A stretch of 64,000 bases of DNA. Source: Candidatus Saccharimonadota bacterium (GTDB lineage: Bacteria > Patescibacteriota > Saccharimonadia > Saccharimonadales > UBA4665). This document shows positions 44,095 to 52,104 of this stretch, in pieces. The position numbers were made by a program, and so were the translations under genes. Numbering within the stretch: position 1 is the stretch's first letter; every line of letters starts with the position of its first letter. The DNA lies in the NCBI GenBank assembly GCA_028289125.1, contig JAQGGZ010000006.1, positions 62,001 to 126,000 of the forward strand, in the 5' to 3' direction. Below the pieces are notes generated by a model that worked only from the letters and a program-made list of their open reading frames with translations, did not search any database and was not told where the DNA came from.

Positions 44095-44120
44095 AGCGAC
44101 CTTGTTATAACAAGGTCGCT
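44095..44120 (-). terminator. Perfect palindrome, likely terminator after Nudix gene
   Basis: A 26-base perfect inverted repeat (each arm 13 bases, AGCGACCTTGTTA) followed by TTTATT on the minus strand. Confidence 0.6.
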
Positions 44121-44143
44121 AGATAAGATAATATATTTTATTA

Positions 44144-44179
44144 CGGAACTGGAGGGCCGCTATGCACGTTATCGCAACT
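44144..44179 (-). repeat. Interspersed repeat copy B
   Basis: Minus strand: GTTGCGATAACGTGCATAGC and then GGCCCTCCA. The last nine bases equal the 3' end of tRNA-Lys at 47252-47328. Confidence 0.6.
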
Positions 44180-44198
44180 GCAGTAGGAGCAACTCGTC

Positions 44199-44693
44199 CT
44201 ACGATTTATGGTCTTTAATTCGACTGTATTCCTCCATGGTGTTAACGAAACCGCCCGTAAACTTTTCGGGGCTGGTCTCCATTAGCTTCTTTATGTCCTC
44301 TAGCTTCATTGGGATAATTTCTTCTACTTCTTCGTTCGGGACAAACTTCCAGTTTTTGTCTGCTACGCATTCAAAAAGGCCAAACATGTGCAGGTATACC
44401 CTTTCATCAGAATAAAATGTCGAAACGTGAGCCAGTGATTGCTTAATTCCGAGCTCTTCGTCAGCTTCTCGTGCTGCGGCTGTAGGGTAATCCTCGCCTT
44501 TAGAAACGTGGCCTCCCACTGAATGGTCATATAATCCGCCGCTCGTTTTATGGACTTGGACATACAATTCACCGGCCTCATTGAAGACGTATACCGCAGC
44601 AACGCGGTGCAGTTGCTTGTTAGCGTGAGCCGTTGGCTTATCAGTCGTGCCAATGATCCTGTCGTTTTCGTCAATTAGGTCAAATTGTTCCAT
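44199..44693 (-). CDS. Nudix hydrolase
   Basis: 164 residues. The Nudix box is complete (GGHVSKGEDYPTAAAREADE followed by ELGI). The N-terminus (FDLIDENDRIIGTTDKPTAH and QLHRVAAVYVF) is close to IPP-isomerase-like/YfcD-type Nudix proteins. It hydrolyses a nucleoside diphosphate-linked or related substrate. The -10 box TAGAAT is 6 bases before the ATG. It forms a single-gene unit with a repeat and palindrome after it. Confidence 0.92.
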   Translation of the reverse strand: MEQFDLIDENDRIIGTTDKPTAHANKQLHRVAAVYVFNEAGELYVQVHKTSGGLYDHSVGGHVSKGEDYPTAAAREADEELGIKQSLAHVSTFYSDERVYLHMFGLFECVADKNWKFVPNEEVEEIIPMKLEDIKKLMETSPEKFTGGFVNTMEEYSRIKDHKS

Positions 44694-44699
44694 GAGCTC

Positions 44700-44705
44700 A
44701 TTCTA
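44700..44705 (-). promoter_or_regulatory. -10 box of Nudix gene, leaderless spacing
   Basis: TAGAAT on the minus strand, 6 bases before the ATG at 44693. Confidence 0.55.
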
Positions 44706-44707
44706 AC

Positions 44708-44739
44708 AAAAAGACCTCTGAAAAACAGAGGTCTGAAAA
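44708..44739 (-). terminator. Terminator after SemiSWEET gene
   Basis: AGACCTCTG / CAGAGGTCT stem with T5 on the minus strand. Confidence 0.8.
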
Positions 44740-44740
44740 T

Positions 44741-44778
44741 GCTTATGCTTGGAGGGCTATCGTAATGGCTATTGCAAC
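44741..44778 (-). repeat. Interspersed repeat copy C
   Basis: Minus strand: GTTGCAATAGCCATTACGAT, then AGCCCTCCAAGCATAAGC. The second part matches the tRNA-Lys 3' end plus its downstream flank. Confidence 0.65.
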
Positions 44779-44783
44779 AAAAA

Positions 44784-45050
44784 TCAACGTATAAGCAGTA
44801 CAAGTACGATAGCGAATTCAATAAATAATAGCGGAATGTACGTGATTACTAATGGCTTCACTTTATGTTTAATGCTGAAAAGAGCGAATATTCCCGCTTG
44901 GAGTGTATAGAAGGACCAGGTAACAATTGATACGCCCTGTAAATTATCCGCGGTAATAACGCTATATAACTGCGGAAGGGTAACGATCGGCATACAGATA
45001 CCGACCATTGTCGTCAGTTTATCAAGGTTCTTATTTTTATTTTTCCCCAT
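44784..45050 (-). CDS. SemiSWEET-type PQ-loop sugar transporter
   Basis: 88 residues with three membrane helices, the full SemiSWEET length. The PQ motif is in MPIVTLPQLYSV. GVSIVTWSFYTLQAGIFALFS is the second helix. SemiSWEETs act as homodimeric facilitators for sugars. Its location beside GH13 and GT4 genes supports a sugar role. A TATACT box lies 13 bases upstream. Confidence 0.85.
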   Translation of the reverse strand: MGKNKNKNLDKLTTMVGICMPIVTLPQLYSVITADNLQGVSIVTWSFYTLQAGIFALFSIKHKVKPLVITYIPLLFIEFAIVLVLLIR

Positions 45051-45071
45051 AAATATTATTTGTAGTATAGC

Positions 45072-45095
45072 AAAAAACCTCCATCGCGGAGGTTT
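45072..45095 (-). terminator. Terminator next to repeat D
   Basis: AAACCTCC / GGAGGTTT stem and T run on the minus strand. No minus-strand gene ends just upstream of it. Confidence 0.7.
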
Positions 45096-45100
45096 AAAGT

Positions 45101-45138
45101 GCTTATGCTTGGAGGGGCAGCGTAGACGTTATCGCAAC
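45101..45138 (-). repeat. Interspersed repeat copy D
   Basis: Minus strand: GTTGCGATAACGTCTACGCT, then GCCCCTCCAAGCATAAGC. It matches copy C and the tRNA-Lys 3' end and flank. Confidence 0.65.
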
Positions 45139-45167
45139 TTACTTCACTAATATAAATGTGAAATTGC

Positions 45168-45173
45168 TATGAT
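45168..45173 (+). promoter_or_regulatory. -10 box of sortase gene, leaderless spacing
   Basis: TATGAT, then 6 bases to the ATG at 45180. Confidence 0.6.
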
Positions 45174-45179
45174 AAGCGT

Positions 45180-45836
45180 ATGAGCCAAAAAGATATGACA
45201 CCGGCTAACAGGCAAAATTTCGGCTGGGCATATATCTTATTTGGAACCATATTGGCAGCTGTCGCTCTATTCTTATACGTTCATCAGCATATATTAGAGA
45301 CACGGCCACCGATGACATCGTGGTCTGTTCCTTCATCCGTGAAGCCACCGGCAAAGGCAATAAATACATACAGAGTTCCGGCTGACAATCCGAAATACAT
45401 AGCTATTCCAGCAATTGATGTCGGCAAGACCCGGACTATACAGCTTGGAGTGTTGGCCAATGGCTCAATCGCCGTGCCGGACAATATCTACGACGCCGGC
45501 TGGTATGGTGCTAGTTCTAAACCGGGCCAGAATGGCGCGATGTTTGTGTACGGGCATGTTTCCAGTTGGAAGGCGAACGGCATCTTTTATGATCTCAAGA
45601 AACTCAAAGCGGGCGAGACGGTTATTGTCACAAATGGAGCAAACAAAGTTTTTACGTACCGAGTCATCAACATCAAACGATATGCCTATGACAAAGTTGA
45701 CATGGGCCAGGTGTTGGCACCAGTTAATCCTATGATGGCAGGGCTCAACCTAATGACCTGTGCCGGACAAATCATCAAAGGCACCAGCGAGTTTAGCGAA
45801 CGGCTGGTGGTATTTACGAGTTTAGTTAGCTCGTAG
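45180..45836 (+). CDS. Sortase
   Basis: 218 residues. N-terminal membrane anchor (AYILFGTILAAVALFLYVH), then a sortase beta-barrel. Catalytic His in FVYGHVSSW, Cys in LMTCAG and Arg in FSERLVVF are all present. The short loops suggest class E/F-like enzymes. It attaches LPxTG-type proteins to the cell wall outside the membrane. The convergent gene encodes a protein ending in a variant signal (APDTG), probably its dedicated substrate, and LPHTG proteins at 7722, 58849 and 60504 are further candidates. Confidence 0.9.
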   Translation: MSQKDMTPANRQNFGWAYILFGTILAAVALFLYVHQHILETRPPMTSWSVPSSVKPPAKAINTYRVPADNPKYIAIPAIDVGKTRTIQLGVLANGSIAVPDNIYDAGWYGASSKPGQNGAMFVYGHVSSWKANGIFYDLKKLKAGETVIVTNGANKVFTYRVINIKRYAYDKVDMGQVLAPVNPMMAGLNLMTCAGQIIKGTSEFSERLVVFTSLVSS

Positions 45837-47148
45837 TCCTGGATTTATAGACTTTCGCCAGCCCGAGTGCGATACTGACGGTTGCTACAACTGACAACGA
45901 CAGAGCGATCTTATCCGAGCCGGAGGGGGAGCCGTACCCGGTGTCCGGGGCCTTTGGAACGGTGCTAACAACAGGGTTGGCTATAACAGTTGAACTGCCT
46001 CCGGAGTTCACGACGACTGGTGCGGGATCGCTGTAATTCATGACCATAGCTTGCCCGGTGACATTGTCAGCGAACCCAAGATACAGCATGCCATTTCTAT
46101 CTATCTGGAGTGACTCTGAGACAGCCTCATTGTCTGTAAAACCAACGCTGCCAACAACCTGCCAGCTTGTGCCGTCAAACTTCCGAACAGACGCTTTGCC
46201 AGCTTGACTATTATCGTAATACGCCACGTACGGTGTGCCATCGCTCCTAATTGCAAGTGAAGTATATGTTGCTTGAGTACTCGTGACACTACCCCCTACA
46301 GGCACCCAGCTCGTGCCATTAAACTTCATTGCGGCAGCTCGAAAACCGTTGGCTTGGTCTACAAATGCGACATATGGCGTACCGCTGCCGTCTATAGCGA
46401 GTGAAGGATAACTCGTGCCGCCTGTTGTGAACTCTGCGTTTCCTACTGTCACCCAAGATGTACCATCGAATTTCATTACCGTCGCATTACCACTTGTATT
46501 TAAGTCTGAATAAGCTACGTATGGCGTTCCGGTACTGTTTATAGCTATAGAGCCATAATAAACTCCTGCAGAAGAGAACCCGACACTGCCTACCGTCACC
46601 CAAGATGTACCATCGAATTTCTTAACTGTAGCCTCGCCCGCACCTATAGTTAAGTCTCGGTAATACACATATGGCGTACCGCTGCTATCGATAGCCATTG
46701 ATTGGAATTCTGAGGCTCCTGCGGAGATACCGACAGTTCCAACTATCACCCACGAGGATCCATCAAACTTCATTACCGACGTTTTTGTACCATTCGCGAC
46801 ATCCCGATAAGCTACATAGGGCGTTCCGCTGCCATCGACGGCGAGTGATTCAAAGTCTGCTTGGCCGGAGGTAAATCCAGCACTACCAACCGTTACCCAT
46901 GACGAACCGTCAAACTTTTTGACTGTTGCTCCATTTGCAGCATTAACGTCACTATAGGCAATATACGGGGTACCGCTGCTATCCAGTGCAAGTGAAGGAT
47001 TATTAACGACTCCACCAGAAATGCCACCACCACCTACCACTTGCCATGAACTAGCAGCAAGCGCGTTTGGCGTAATGACAAAACTAGCGAACAGAATGCT
47101 CGCTAGTAAGTAACTAGTTTTCCTTTTCCAGTTGTGTTGATGTTTCAT
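45826..47148 (-). CDS. Secreted beta-propeller repeat protein with APDTG sorting signal
   Basis: About 440 residues from the ATG at 47148. Signal peptide (LLASILFASFVITPNALA). About six repeats of roughly 52 residues follow, each with a SLAVDGSGTPYVAY-like strand and MKFDGSSWVTVG, forming a beta-propeller. The C-terminus has APDTGYG, a hydrophobic helix and KSR, a sorting signal variant. It is probably a surface-exposed binding protein anchored by the sortase encoded tail to tail with it (11-base overlap). AAGGG precedes the ATG. Confidence 0.82.
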   Translation of the reverse strand: MKHQHNWKRKTSYLLASILFASFVITPNALAASSWQVVGGGGISGGVVNNPSLALDSSGTPYIAYSDVNAANGATVKKFDGSSWVTVGSAGFTSGQADFESLAVDGSGTPYVAYRDVANGTKTSVMKFDGSSWVIVGTVGISAGASEFQSMAIDSSGTPYVYYRDLTIGAGEATVKKFDGTSWVTVGSVGFSSAGVYYGSIAINSTGTPYVAYSDLNTSGNATVMKFDGTSWVTVGNAEFTTGGTSYPSLAIDGSGTPYVAFVDQANGFRAAAMKFNGTSWVPVGGSVTSTQATYTSLAIRSDGTPYVAYYDNSQAGKASVRKFDGTSWQVVGSVGFTDNEAVSESLQIDRNGMLYLGFADNVTGQAMVMNYSDPAPVVVNSGGSSTVIANPVVSTVPKAPDTGYGSPSGSDKIALSLSVVATVSIALGLAKVYKSRTTS

Positions 47149-47212
47149 TTTTATTTGCCCTTCATAAAGCATATGCTAATACCTACACTCTACTCTTAAG
47201 GTAAAGAAAAAC

Positions 47213-47236
47213 AAAAGACTCCACTTTGGAGTCTTT
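47213..47236 (-). terminator. Terminator of tRNA-Lys
   Basis: AAAAGACTCCA / TGGAGTCTTTT perfect stem. Confidence 0.85.
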
Positions 47237-47251
47237 TATAATGATTATGCT

Positions 47252-47328
47252 TGGAGGGCCAGGAGGGACTTGAACCCTCGACACCCTGCTTAAGAGGCAG
47301 GTGCTCTAACCAGCTGAGCTACTGGCCC
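47252..47328 (-). tRNA. tRNA-Lys (anticodon CTT)
   Basis: 77 bases with encoded CCA. Acceptor stem GGGCCAG / CTGGCCC, anticodon loop CTCTTAA. Its 3' end and flank (CCCTCCAAGCATAA) recur in the repeats at 44741 and 45101. Confidence 0.94.
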
Positions 47329-47404
47329 ACAGATGAAGATGATACCACTTCTGCAACATAATTTAAAGAGGTTTCGTGCAAATCGCTGAAAATCTTGTCC
47401 CTGT

Positions 47405-47410
47405 TATAAT
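47405..47410 (+). promoter_or_regulatory. -10 box of folD, leaderless spacing
   Basis: Perfect TATAAT, 6 bases before the ATG at 47417. Confidence 0.65.
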
Positions 47411-47416
47411 AGTCGT

Positions 47417-48229
47417 ATGAAATTACTCAATGGCGCTGAACTGGCCAGTTATATCAAAGAGCGCCAAGCGAAGCAGGTGCGTGCCCTGCGGCAGGCTGAT
47501 GGCACCGCCCCGAAGCTTGCTATCGTTGTGACGGTCGACCATCCGGCTATAAACATCTATATGCGGATGAAGTCGCGCTATGGCGATGATGTCCTGATCG
47601 ATGTTGACATCCATAAGATCGACCAAGCTGAAGCTGTCGCCACGATCGAGCAGCTTAATAACGATCCGTCGGTGCACGGCATCATTGTGCAGTTACCCCT
47701 CGCCGACCCGTCGCAGACGCAAGAAATCGTCGATCTGGTAGCTCCGGAAAAGGACGTTGATGCGCTTGGCGTTAACGCGGTCTTCGAACCGGCCACGCCG
47801 CTCGCCATTATGTGGCTCCTGGCGGGCTATAACATAAATCTGCCTGGCAAGAATATTGCCCTTGTCGGCCGCGGCCGCTTAGTGGGCGCTCCTTTAGAAC
47901 GGCTGATGCAGGCATCCGGATTGGAACCGACCGTCATCGACAGTCAAACCAAGAATACCTCCGAGATTCTACAGGATGCCGACATCGTCATCACCGCCAC
48001 CGGTAAACCGGGACTTATCAAAGAAAGCGATATCAAATATGGCGCCGTCGTCGTCGACGCCGGCGTGGCCGGAGAGCAGGGAAAAACGGTCGGAGACCTG
48101 GACGAGGCTATCTACCAACGCGATGATCTGACGATAACACCCAAAAAGGGCGGCGTCGGCCCGCTGACTATTTGTGCCTTATTCGACAATGTCATCCGGG
48201 CAGCCCGCGATACCGTAACCCGCCCTTAG
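47417..48229 (+). CDS. folD: Methylenetetrahydrofolate dehydrogenase/cyclohydrolase
   Basis: 270 residues. It interconverts 5,10-methylene-, methenyl- and 10-formyl-THF. The active-site Lys is in the Y-x3-K motif IYMRMKSRYG. HGIIVQLPLADP, DVDALGVN, the Rossmann segment NIALVGRGRLVGAPL (normally GRSxxVGxP, here GRGRLVG) and the PKKGGVGPLTICAL end are conserved. It overlaps murD convergently by 4 bases. Confidence 0.94.
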   Translation: MKLLNGAELASYIKERQAKQVRALRQADGTAPKLAIVVTVDHPAINIYMRMKSRYGDDVLIDVDIHKIDQAEAVATIEQLNNDPSVHGIIVQLPLADPSQTQEIVDLVAPEKDVDALGVNAVFEPATPLAIMWLLAGYNINLPGKNIALVGRGRLVGAPLERLMQASGLEPTVIDSQTKNTSEILQDADIVITATGKPGLIKESDIKYGAVVVDAGVAGEQGKTVGDLDEAIYQRDDLTITPKKGGVGPLTICALFDNVIRAARDTVTRP

Positions 48230-49488
48230 GCCAGGCTATTCACCGCAGCCTTGAACTGGTCGCCTTTGTCTTCGAAATCTTTCCACAGCAGATAGCTGGG
48301 AGCGGCCGTGCTTAACAATACGACTGAGCCGTCCGGGCTGTGACGAGCGGCAAACGAGACGGCTTCTTCCATGGAGGTGGTCTCAAAAATCTGAGGCTGA
48401 TAGTTGCTCGGTAAGGCAGCCTTCATCTTGTCAGTCGTTTCGGGAAACAGGACCAGGTGAGGAATCTTGTCGGCAGCGACCTGCTCCATAAGAGCCGAAA
48501 AATCATAATTGCGATCCTGCCCACCGAGCAGCAGACAACCGATCGGACCGATATTTTCTCGTATCGCTGTCAGGCTGGCCATAGTGGATTCCGGTGTCAT
48601 GCCGATGGCGTCATCAACATAGGTGCGGCCATGCACGGTGGCGACAATTTCCATGCGGTGCGATAGTGGCTGATAACTTTTGATAGCCTCCACGATGACG
48701 CTGTCATCAACATCAAACTGACGGGCAATTTCTCGAGCGACGAGTGCGTTGAGCCGATTATGTTCGCCGAATAGTTGTGCGCCTTCAAGCGACAATGGGT
48801 CCTGAGGATTGATCGGTATCGTGCGACATACAGCGCCATTGACCCATTCCTGCAGGGCAGGGAAGGCGGGGTTGTATATGAAGACATCGTCCGCCGCCGC
48901 AAAGCGCATGATGTTGTGCTTATCTTCCCAATACTGGTCGATCGAGCCGTGCCAATCGGAGTGGTCATTATAAAGGTTGATACAGGCAGAAATATGCGGG
49001 CTGATTTTCAAATCAGATAACTGATAACTGGAAAGCTCCAGTACGAAAACCGTCTCAGGGGTTGCCTCATCCAGCGCCTTGAAAGGTGACACGCCGATGT
49101 TTCCAGCCAGCACGGCCGGCTTTCCAGCGGCTTGTAATATGTGCGCCGTCAGGCTGGTGGTAGTGCTCTTGCCTTTGGTACCCGTGATGCCTACGAGCGT
49201 CAGGTTGTTAGCCCGCGCCAGTTCAAAGAATATCTGCATCGGGGTGATATAGGGAACCGGCATTTCACGACCCGGTATGCCCTCGTTCTTTATAAAAACG
49301 GTCTTGGCGGTATCGTATGCGAGCAAGAAGTCTAAAGGTTTTTCACCGGCTTGCTTATCGACGGCCGTAAAGCTTGCCAGCGAAGCATGGCGAGTCAGAA
49401 ACTCCCGGATGCCTTCGAGAGCCCGGCCTTTACCGGCGCCGACGAAGACGACGTCTTTGCTGGTGAATTGATCAAGCGACCACGTCAT
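48226..49488 (-). CDS. murD: UDP-N-acetylmuramoyl-L-alanine glutamate ligase (MurD or MurD2 type)
   Basis: 420 residues, Mur ligase family. ATP loop: GITGTKGKSTTTSLTAHIL; FVLELSSYQLSDL; the C-terminal domain has PLSHRMEIVATVHGRTYVDD. It adds glutamate to UDP-MurNAc-L-Ala. Because it is coupled by a 4-base overlap to a MurL-like gene, the substrate may be L-Glu (MurD2) rather than D-Glu; sequence alone by eye cannot settle this. Confidence 0.92.
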   Translation of the reverse strand: MTWSLDQFTSKDVVFVGAGKGRALEGIREFLTRHASLASFTAVDKQAGEKPLDFLLAYDTAKTVFIKNEGIPGREMPVPYITPMQIFFELARANNLTLVGITGTKGKSTTTSLTAHILQAAGKPAVLAGNIGVSPFKALDEATPETVFVLELSSYQLSDLKISPHISACINLYNDHSDWHGSIDQYWEDKHNIMRFAAADDVFIYNPAFPALQEWVNGAVCRTIPINPQDPLSLEGAQLFGEHNRLNALVAREIARQFDVDDSVIVEAIKSYQPLSHRMEIVATVHGRTYVDDAIGMTPESTMASLTAIRENIGPIGCLLLGGQDRNYDFSALMEQVAADKIPHLVLFPETTDKMKAALPSNYQPQIFETTSMEEAVSFAARHSPDGSVVLLSTAAPSYLLWKDFEDKGDQFKAAVNSLA

Positions 49489-50843
49489 GCCTTCACCTGA
49501 TCTGCCAGGATAGTATCGATCGACGAGGCCAGCTCGGCCGGTATGGCAGAATCGTCCGCCGGACGGAGTAGCGCTTCAGTTGCCTCGGCCAGTAATGCCT
49601 GTTGAAAGACGCCCCGCTGCTCAGCTATCTTTGTCAAAGCGGCGTCACGGTATTTGTTCTGCTGATATGCGAGGCCCAACGACAGCCGTAACTCTTCGAC
49701 GGTGCCGACACAGTCCAAGGGCGGTTCGCCTTCCAAGCCGATCAGCCTCAGGAACAACGGTTCAAGAGATGCTTCGTCAAGGAAGTTACTGCCGAAGATA
49801 CGGGCCAGATCTGTTTCGGCCAACCAGGGCGACAGGAGGATGAAGCTGCTGAGGCTCTTGGGGCTTTCCAGACTCCAGCGGCTATTCGGGCGGCGCCCGG
49901 GATCGATGCGGAAAACATAATTGTCACTCGTGAAGACCTCGAAGTAGTCAGGATACTGCGCGAAGACTTTGGCAACGGCAACCGAACTCAGGCGACGGAT
50001 GGCACTGAAATAGGTCGTCGCGGGGTCGATATAGCGATGGACGTACCGTTGCAGCTGTTGCTCAAACTCGAAAGATTTGCTCCATTGGTGATTGACCGAT
50101 GATTCGTTCCATTCAATGCGTGGCGTACTGGCACTGGCTTCATTGCCGACCACGACGTAGCGTTTGTCTGACGCAATCGCAAGAACGGTGCCGACCAATC
50201 CGAAGATGAGAGATATCGGCACATGGCCCTTATAGGCACCTGGCGATTCCTGGACGACGAGAAGCTGTGGGTCGAGCCGCCGTTCGACGACATGCAGCGC
50301 GATACCCATGACTTGCGCGACACTCTGTGTCTGGCCGAGCTGTTCGCCGGTAGCCATGACGAAGCCTTCCAGCTCTGAGATGACTTGTTTGAGAGTTTCG
50401 CCGGCTACGACCGAATCTTTGCCTCCACCGATACCTAACAGGGCACCATGTTTGACGCCGGTAGGACTCGCGAGTGGTAACGCCTGTCCTGACTGAGGCT
50501 GGAATGTTGCCAACCGATCCTTCGACAGCTTATTAACGTACAAGAACTCTCCGAGGCCGTGTTCCCACACCTGGTTCCAGAAGGCTGCCTCATCAGCGTC
50601 CATCTCGTACGGGTGGATCAGAGCCGGCGGCACGAATATCTTGAAATAGCTGACACCCAGCGCTAAATGGAGGCCACGAAGCGCTCGCTCAATCGATTCG
50701 TTCTCGGGTAGGGCCACCGGAAAGGTGAGGGTCTCGGTAAAATCATACGACTTGCCATCGTGATTCAGCGCGTACGAAAACGCTACCGATCGTCGGCTTT
50801 CGTCGAGTGCGTATGATTTGTAAGTAAACGTATCGGTCTGCAT
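49485..50843 (-). CDS. murL: MurL-like UDP-MurNAc-L-Ala-L-Glu epimerase
   Basis: 452 residues. It matches the general features I recall for MurL: an N-terminal beta-rich domain (FSYALNHDGKSYDFTETLTF), GVSYFKIFVPPAL, and a central GIGGGKDSVVAGETLK nucleotide-binding loop of the PP-loop/ATP type, followed by VVGNEASAS. In Xanthomonas, MurL epimerises the L-Glu added by MurD2 to D-Glu, replacing glutamate racemase MurI. The direct overlap with murD supports this role. Identification is by memory of the family, not a search. Confidence 0.75.
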   Translation of the reverse strand: MQTDTFTYKSYALDESRRSVAFSYALNHDGKSYDFTETLTFPVALPENESIERALRGLHLALGVSYFKIFVPPALIHPYEMDADEAAFWNQVWEHGLGEFLYVNKLSKDRLATFQPQSGQALPLASPTGVKHGALLGIGGGKDSVVAGETLKQVISELEGFVMATGEQLGQTQSVAQVMGIALHVVERRLDPQLLVVQESPGAYKGHVPISLIFGLVGTVLAIASDKRYVVVGNEASASTPRIEWNESSVNHQWSKSFEFEQQLQRYVHRYIDPATTYFSAIRRLSSVAVAKVFAQYPDYFEVFTSDNYVFRIDPGRRPNSRWSLESPKSLSSFILLSPWLAETDLARIFGSNFLDEASLEPLFLRLIGLEGEPPLDCVGTVEELRLSLGLAYQQNKYRDAALTKIAEQRGVFQQALLAEATEALLRPADDSAIPAELASSIDTILADQVKA

Positions 50844-50851
50844 CAGCGTCG

Positions 50852-51226
50852 TTACGTTAATGCCCCAAGCTGTTTCTTAACGAGTTCGGCGACCTGCCGT
50901 GGCGTCATGTCCGCCTTTAAGATAATGGCGGCAACGTCAAGTTGACGTAGCCGCTCAGGAATTTCTTGTTCACCCTTGTTGGTCAGGATCACGACCTTGA
51001 TTGATTTGCCCCATGAGGTGGCGCGTAGTTGCTCCAGCATCTCGTCGCCATTCATCTCGGGCATCATCAGGTCGAGCAGGATGATATCAGGTTTCATCGA
51101 TTCGCAGAGCTTCAGGCCGAGGATGCCGTTTTCGGCGGTGTCGACAGTGAAGTTTTCGGCTTCAAATTTGAATCGATACATTTGTGAAATTGCTAGGTCG
51201 TCTTCAATGATTGCAATTTTGGTCAT
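50852..51226 (-). CDS. Stand-alone response regulator receiver domain
   Basis: 124 residues, CheY-like fold only. Acidic pocket KIAIIEDDLAISQMY, phosphoacceptor Asp in DIILLDLMMPEMNG, Thr in VVILTNK and Lys in IILKAD. There is no output domain, so it signals by protein interaction. It lies 9 bases downstream of... the paralogue's transcription order places it after the 51246 gene, with a 19-base gap. Confidence 0.93.
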   Translation of the reverse strand: MTKIAIIEDDLAISQMYRFKFEAENFTVDTAENGILGLKLCESMKPDIILLDLMMPEMNGDEMLEQLRATSWGKSIKVVILTNKGEQEIPERLRQLDVAAIILKADMTPRQVAELVKKQLGALT

Positions 51227-51245
51227 AGCTCAACTATACGGTTTT

Positions 51246-51620
51246 CTACTCTGTTTGTCCAAGCACTTCACGCACGATTGCGAGTACCTGCGTCGGGGTG
51301 TAATGGGCCTTGATGACATACCGGTCAATATTCAAAAAACGAAGCATGGATGGTGCTTCGTCCTTGCTCAGATTGGTCAGTATAATCACTTTGAGGTCTT
51401 CGCCCCACTCTTCCTGTCGTACCCGCTGGAGCATCTCGTCGCCGTTCATCCGTGGCATCCGTATGTCTACCAGGGCCAGCTCCGGCTGGAAGTCTTTGAT
51501 CAGTTTGAGGCCACTTGAGCCGTCATAAGCCACTTGCACGTCATAGCCACTCAGCGCCAGTTTGCTCTTGTAGAGCATATTGATCGCCGTATCGTCTTCG
51601 ATGATGGCTATCTTTTGCAT
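51246..51620 (-). CDS. Second stand-alone response regulator receiver domain
   Basis: 124 residues, paralogue of the 50852 protein with shared phrases (MNGDEML, RQEEWGEDLKVIILTN versus RATSWGKSIKVVILTN). Phosphoacceptor Asp in ELALVDIRMPRMNG, Lys in YVIKAH. Tandem duplication is likely. The hybrid-free histidine kinase at 54034 is a possible partner. Confidence 0.93.
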   Translation of the reverse strand: MQKIAIIEDDTAINMLYKSKLALSGYDVQVAYDGSSGLKLIKDFQPELALVDIRMPRMNGDEMLQRVRQEEWGEDLKVIILTNLSKDEAPSMLRFLNIDRYVIKAHYTPTQVLAIVREVLGQTE

Positions 51621-51746
51621 TATATGGTTCTTGTCCTGCTAGTGTTGTATCACAGAACATCAGCATAATCCACCAATCCCACGCCTTGTCACTACGGCAG
51701 GATTAACATTTACAAAATATACTGTATAATAAAGCAAATACCCCCT

Positions 51747-51944
51747 ATGGAAGAACTTGACTTCGATACCCTATTCAAAGAGATGACCCGGTCAGTAGAG
51801 GAGGAAATCCAAGCTGATCGGGAGCGACGTGCTAAAGATGCATGGCAATCTGAGGCCCGTCCTGTTCCAGAGGGCCTGATCCGTGAGGGAATCCCCCTCG
51901 GGCACATCGCCTTCATGGGCGATTACGAAAACCCCAACGAGTAA
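51747..51944 (+). CDS. Small hypothetical charged protein
   Basis: 65 residues, highly charged helix (FDTLFKEMTRSVEEEIQADR), no hydrophobic segment. TATAAT lies about 20 bases upstream, with no SD. Unrecognised. Confidence 0.55.
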   Translation: MEELDFDTLFKEMTRSVEEEIQADRERRAKDAWQSEARPVPEGLIREGIPLGHIAFMGDYENPNE

Positions 51945-51980
51945 GTCGTAAAGGGCTTATGGTTTTAGGCAAGTATTTCA

Positions 51981-52009
51981 TTGCGTTCCCCGCCCTTAAA
52001 TGCTACTCT
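51981..52009 (+). promoter_or_regulatory. Promoter of short transcript
   Basis: TTGCGT (51981-51986), 17-base spacer and extended -10 TGCTACTCT (52002-52009, starting with TGC). Confidence 0.5.
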
Positions 52010-52015
52010 CCAATC

Positions 52016-52083
52016 AGTTAGATCTTTTCCAGAACAGCAAGACGTGCCAATCCCTAGACCGGGGCCGGCACGTCTTTTTTGTT
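52016..52083 (+). ncRNA. Possible short RNA (about 65 nt)
   Basis: A promoter at 51981-52009 is followed within about 70 bases by a strong terminator (AAGACGTGCC 52039-52048 / GGCACGTCTT 52067-52076, T run) and no open frame. The next gene has its own promoter after the terminator, so this looks like an independent small transcript. Confidence 0.45.
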
Positions 52084-52104
52084 GAACTTTATACAAGCAT
52101 AATC

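Noticed and set aside
41321-45138. Standard integron attC sites
   Set aside because: The repeats lack the GTTRRRY/RYYYAAC core pair and no integron integrase is visible, so I report only an array of unknown mechanism.
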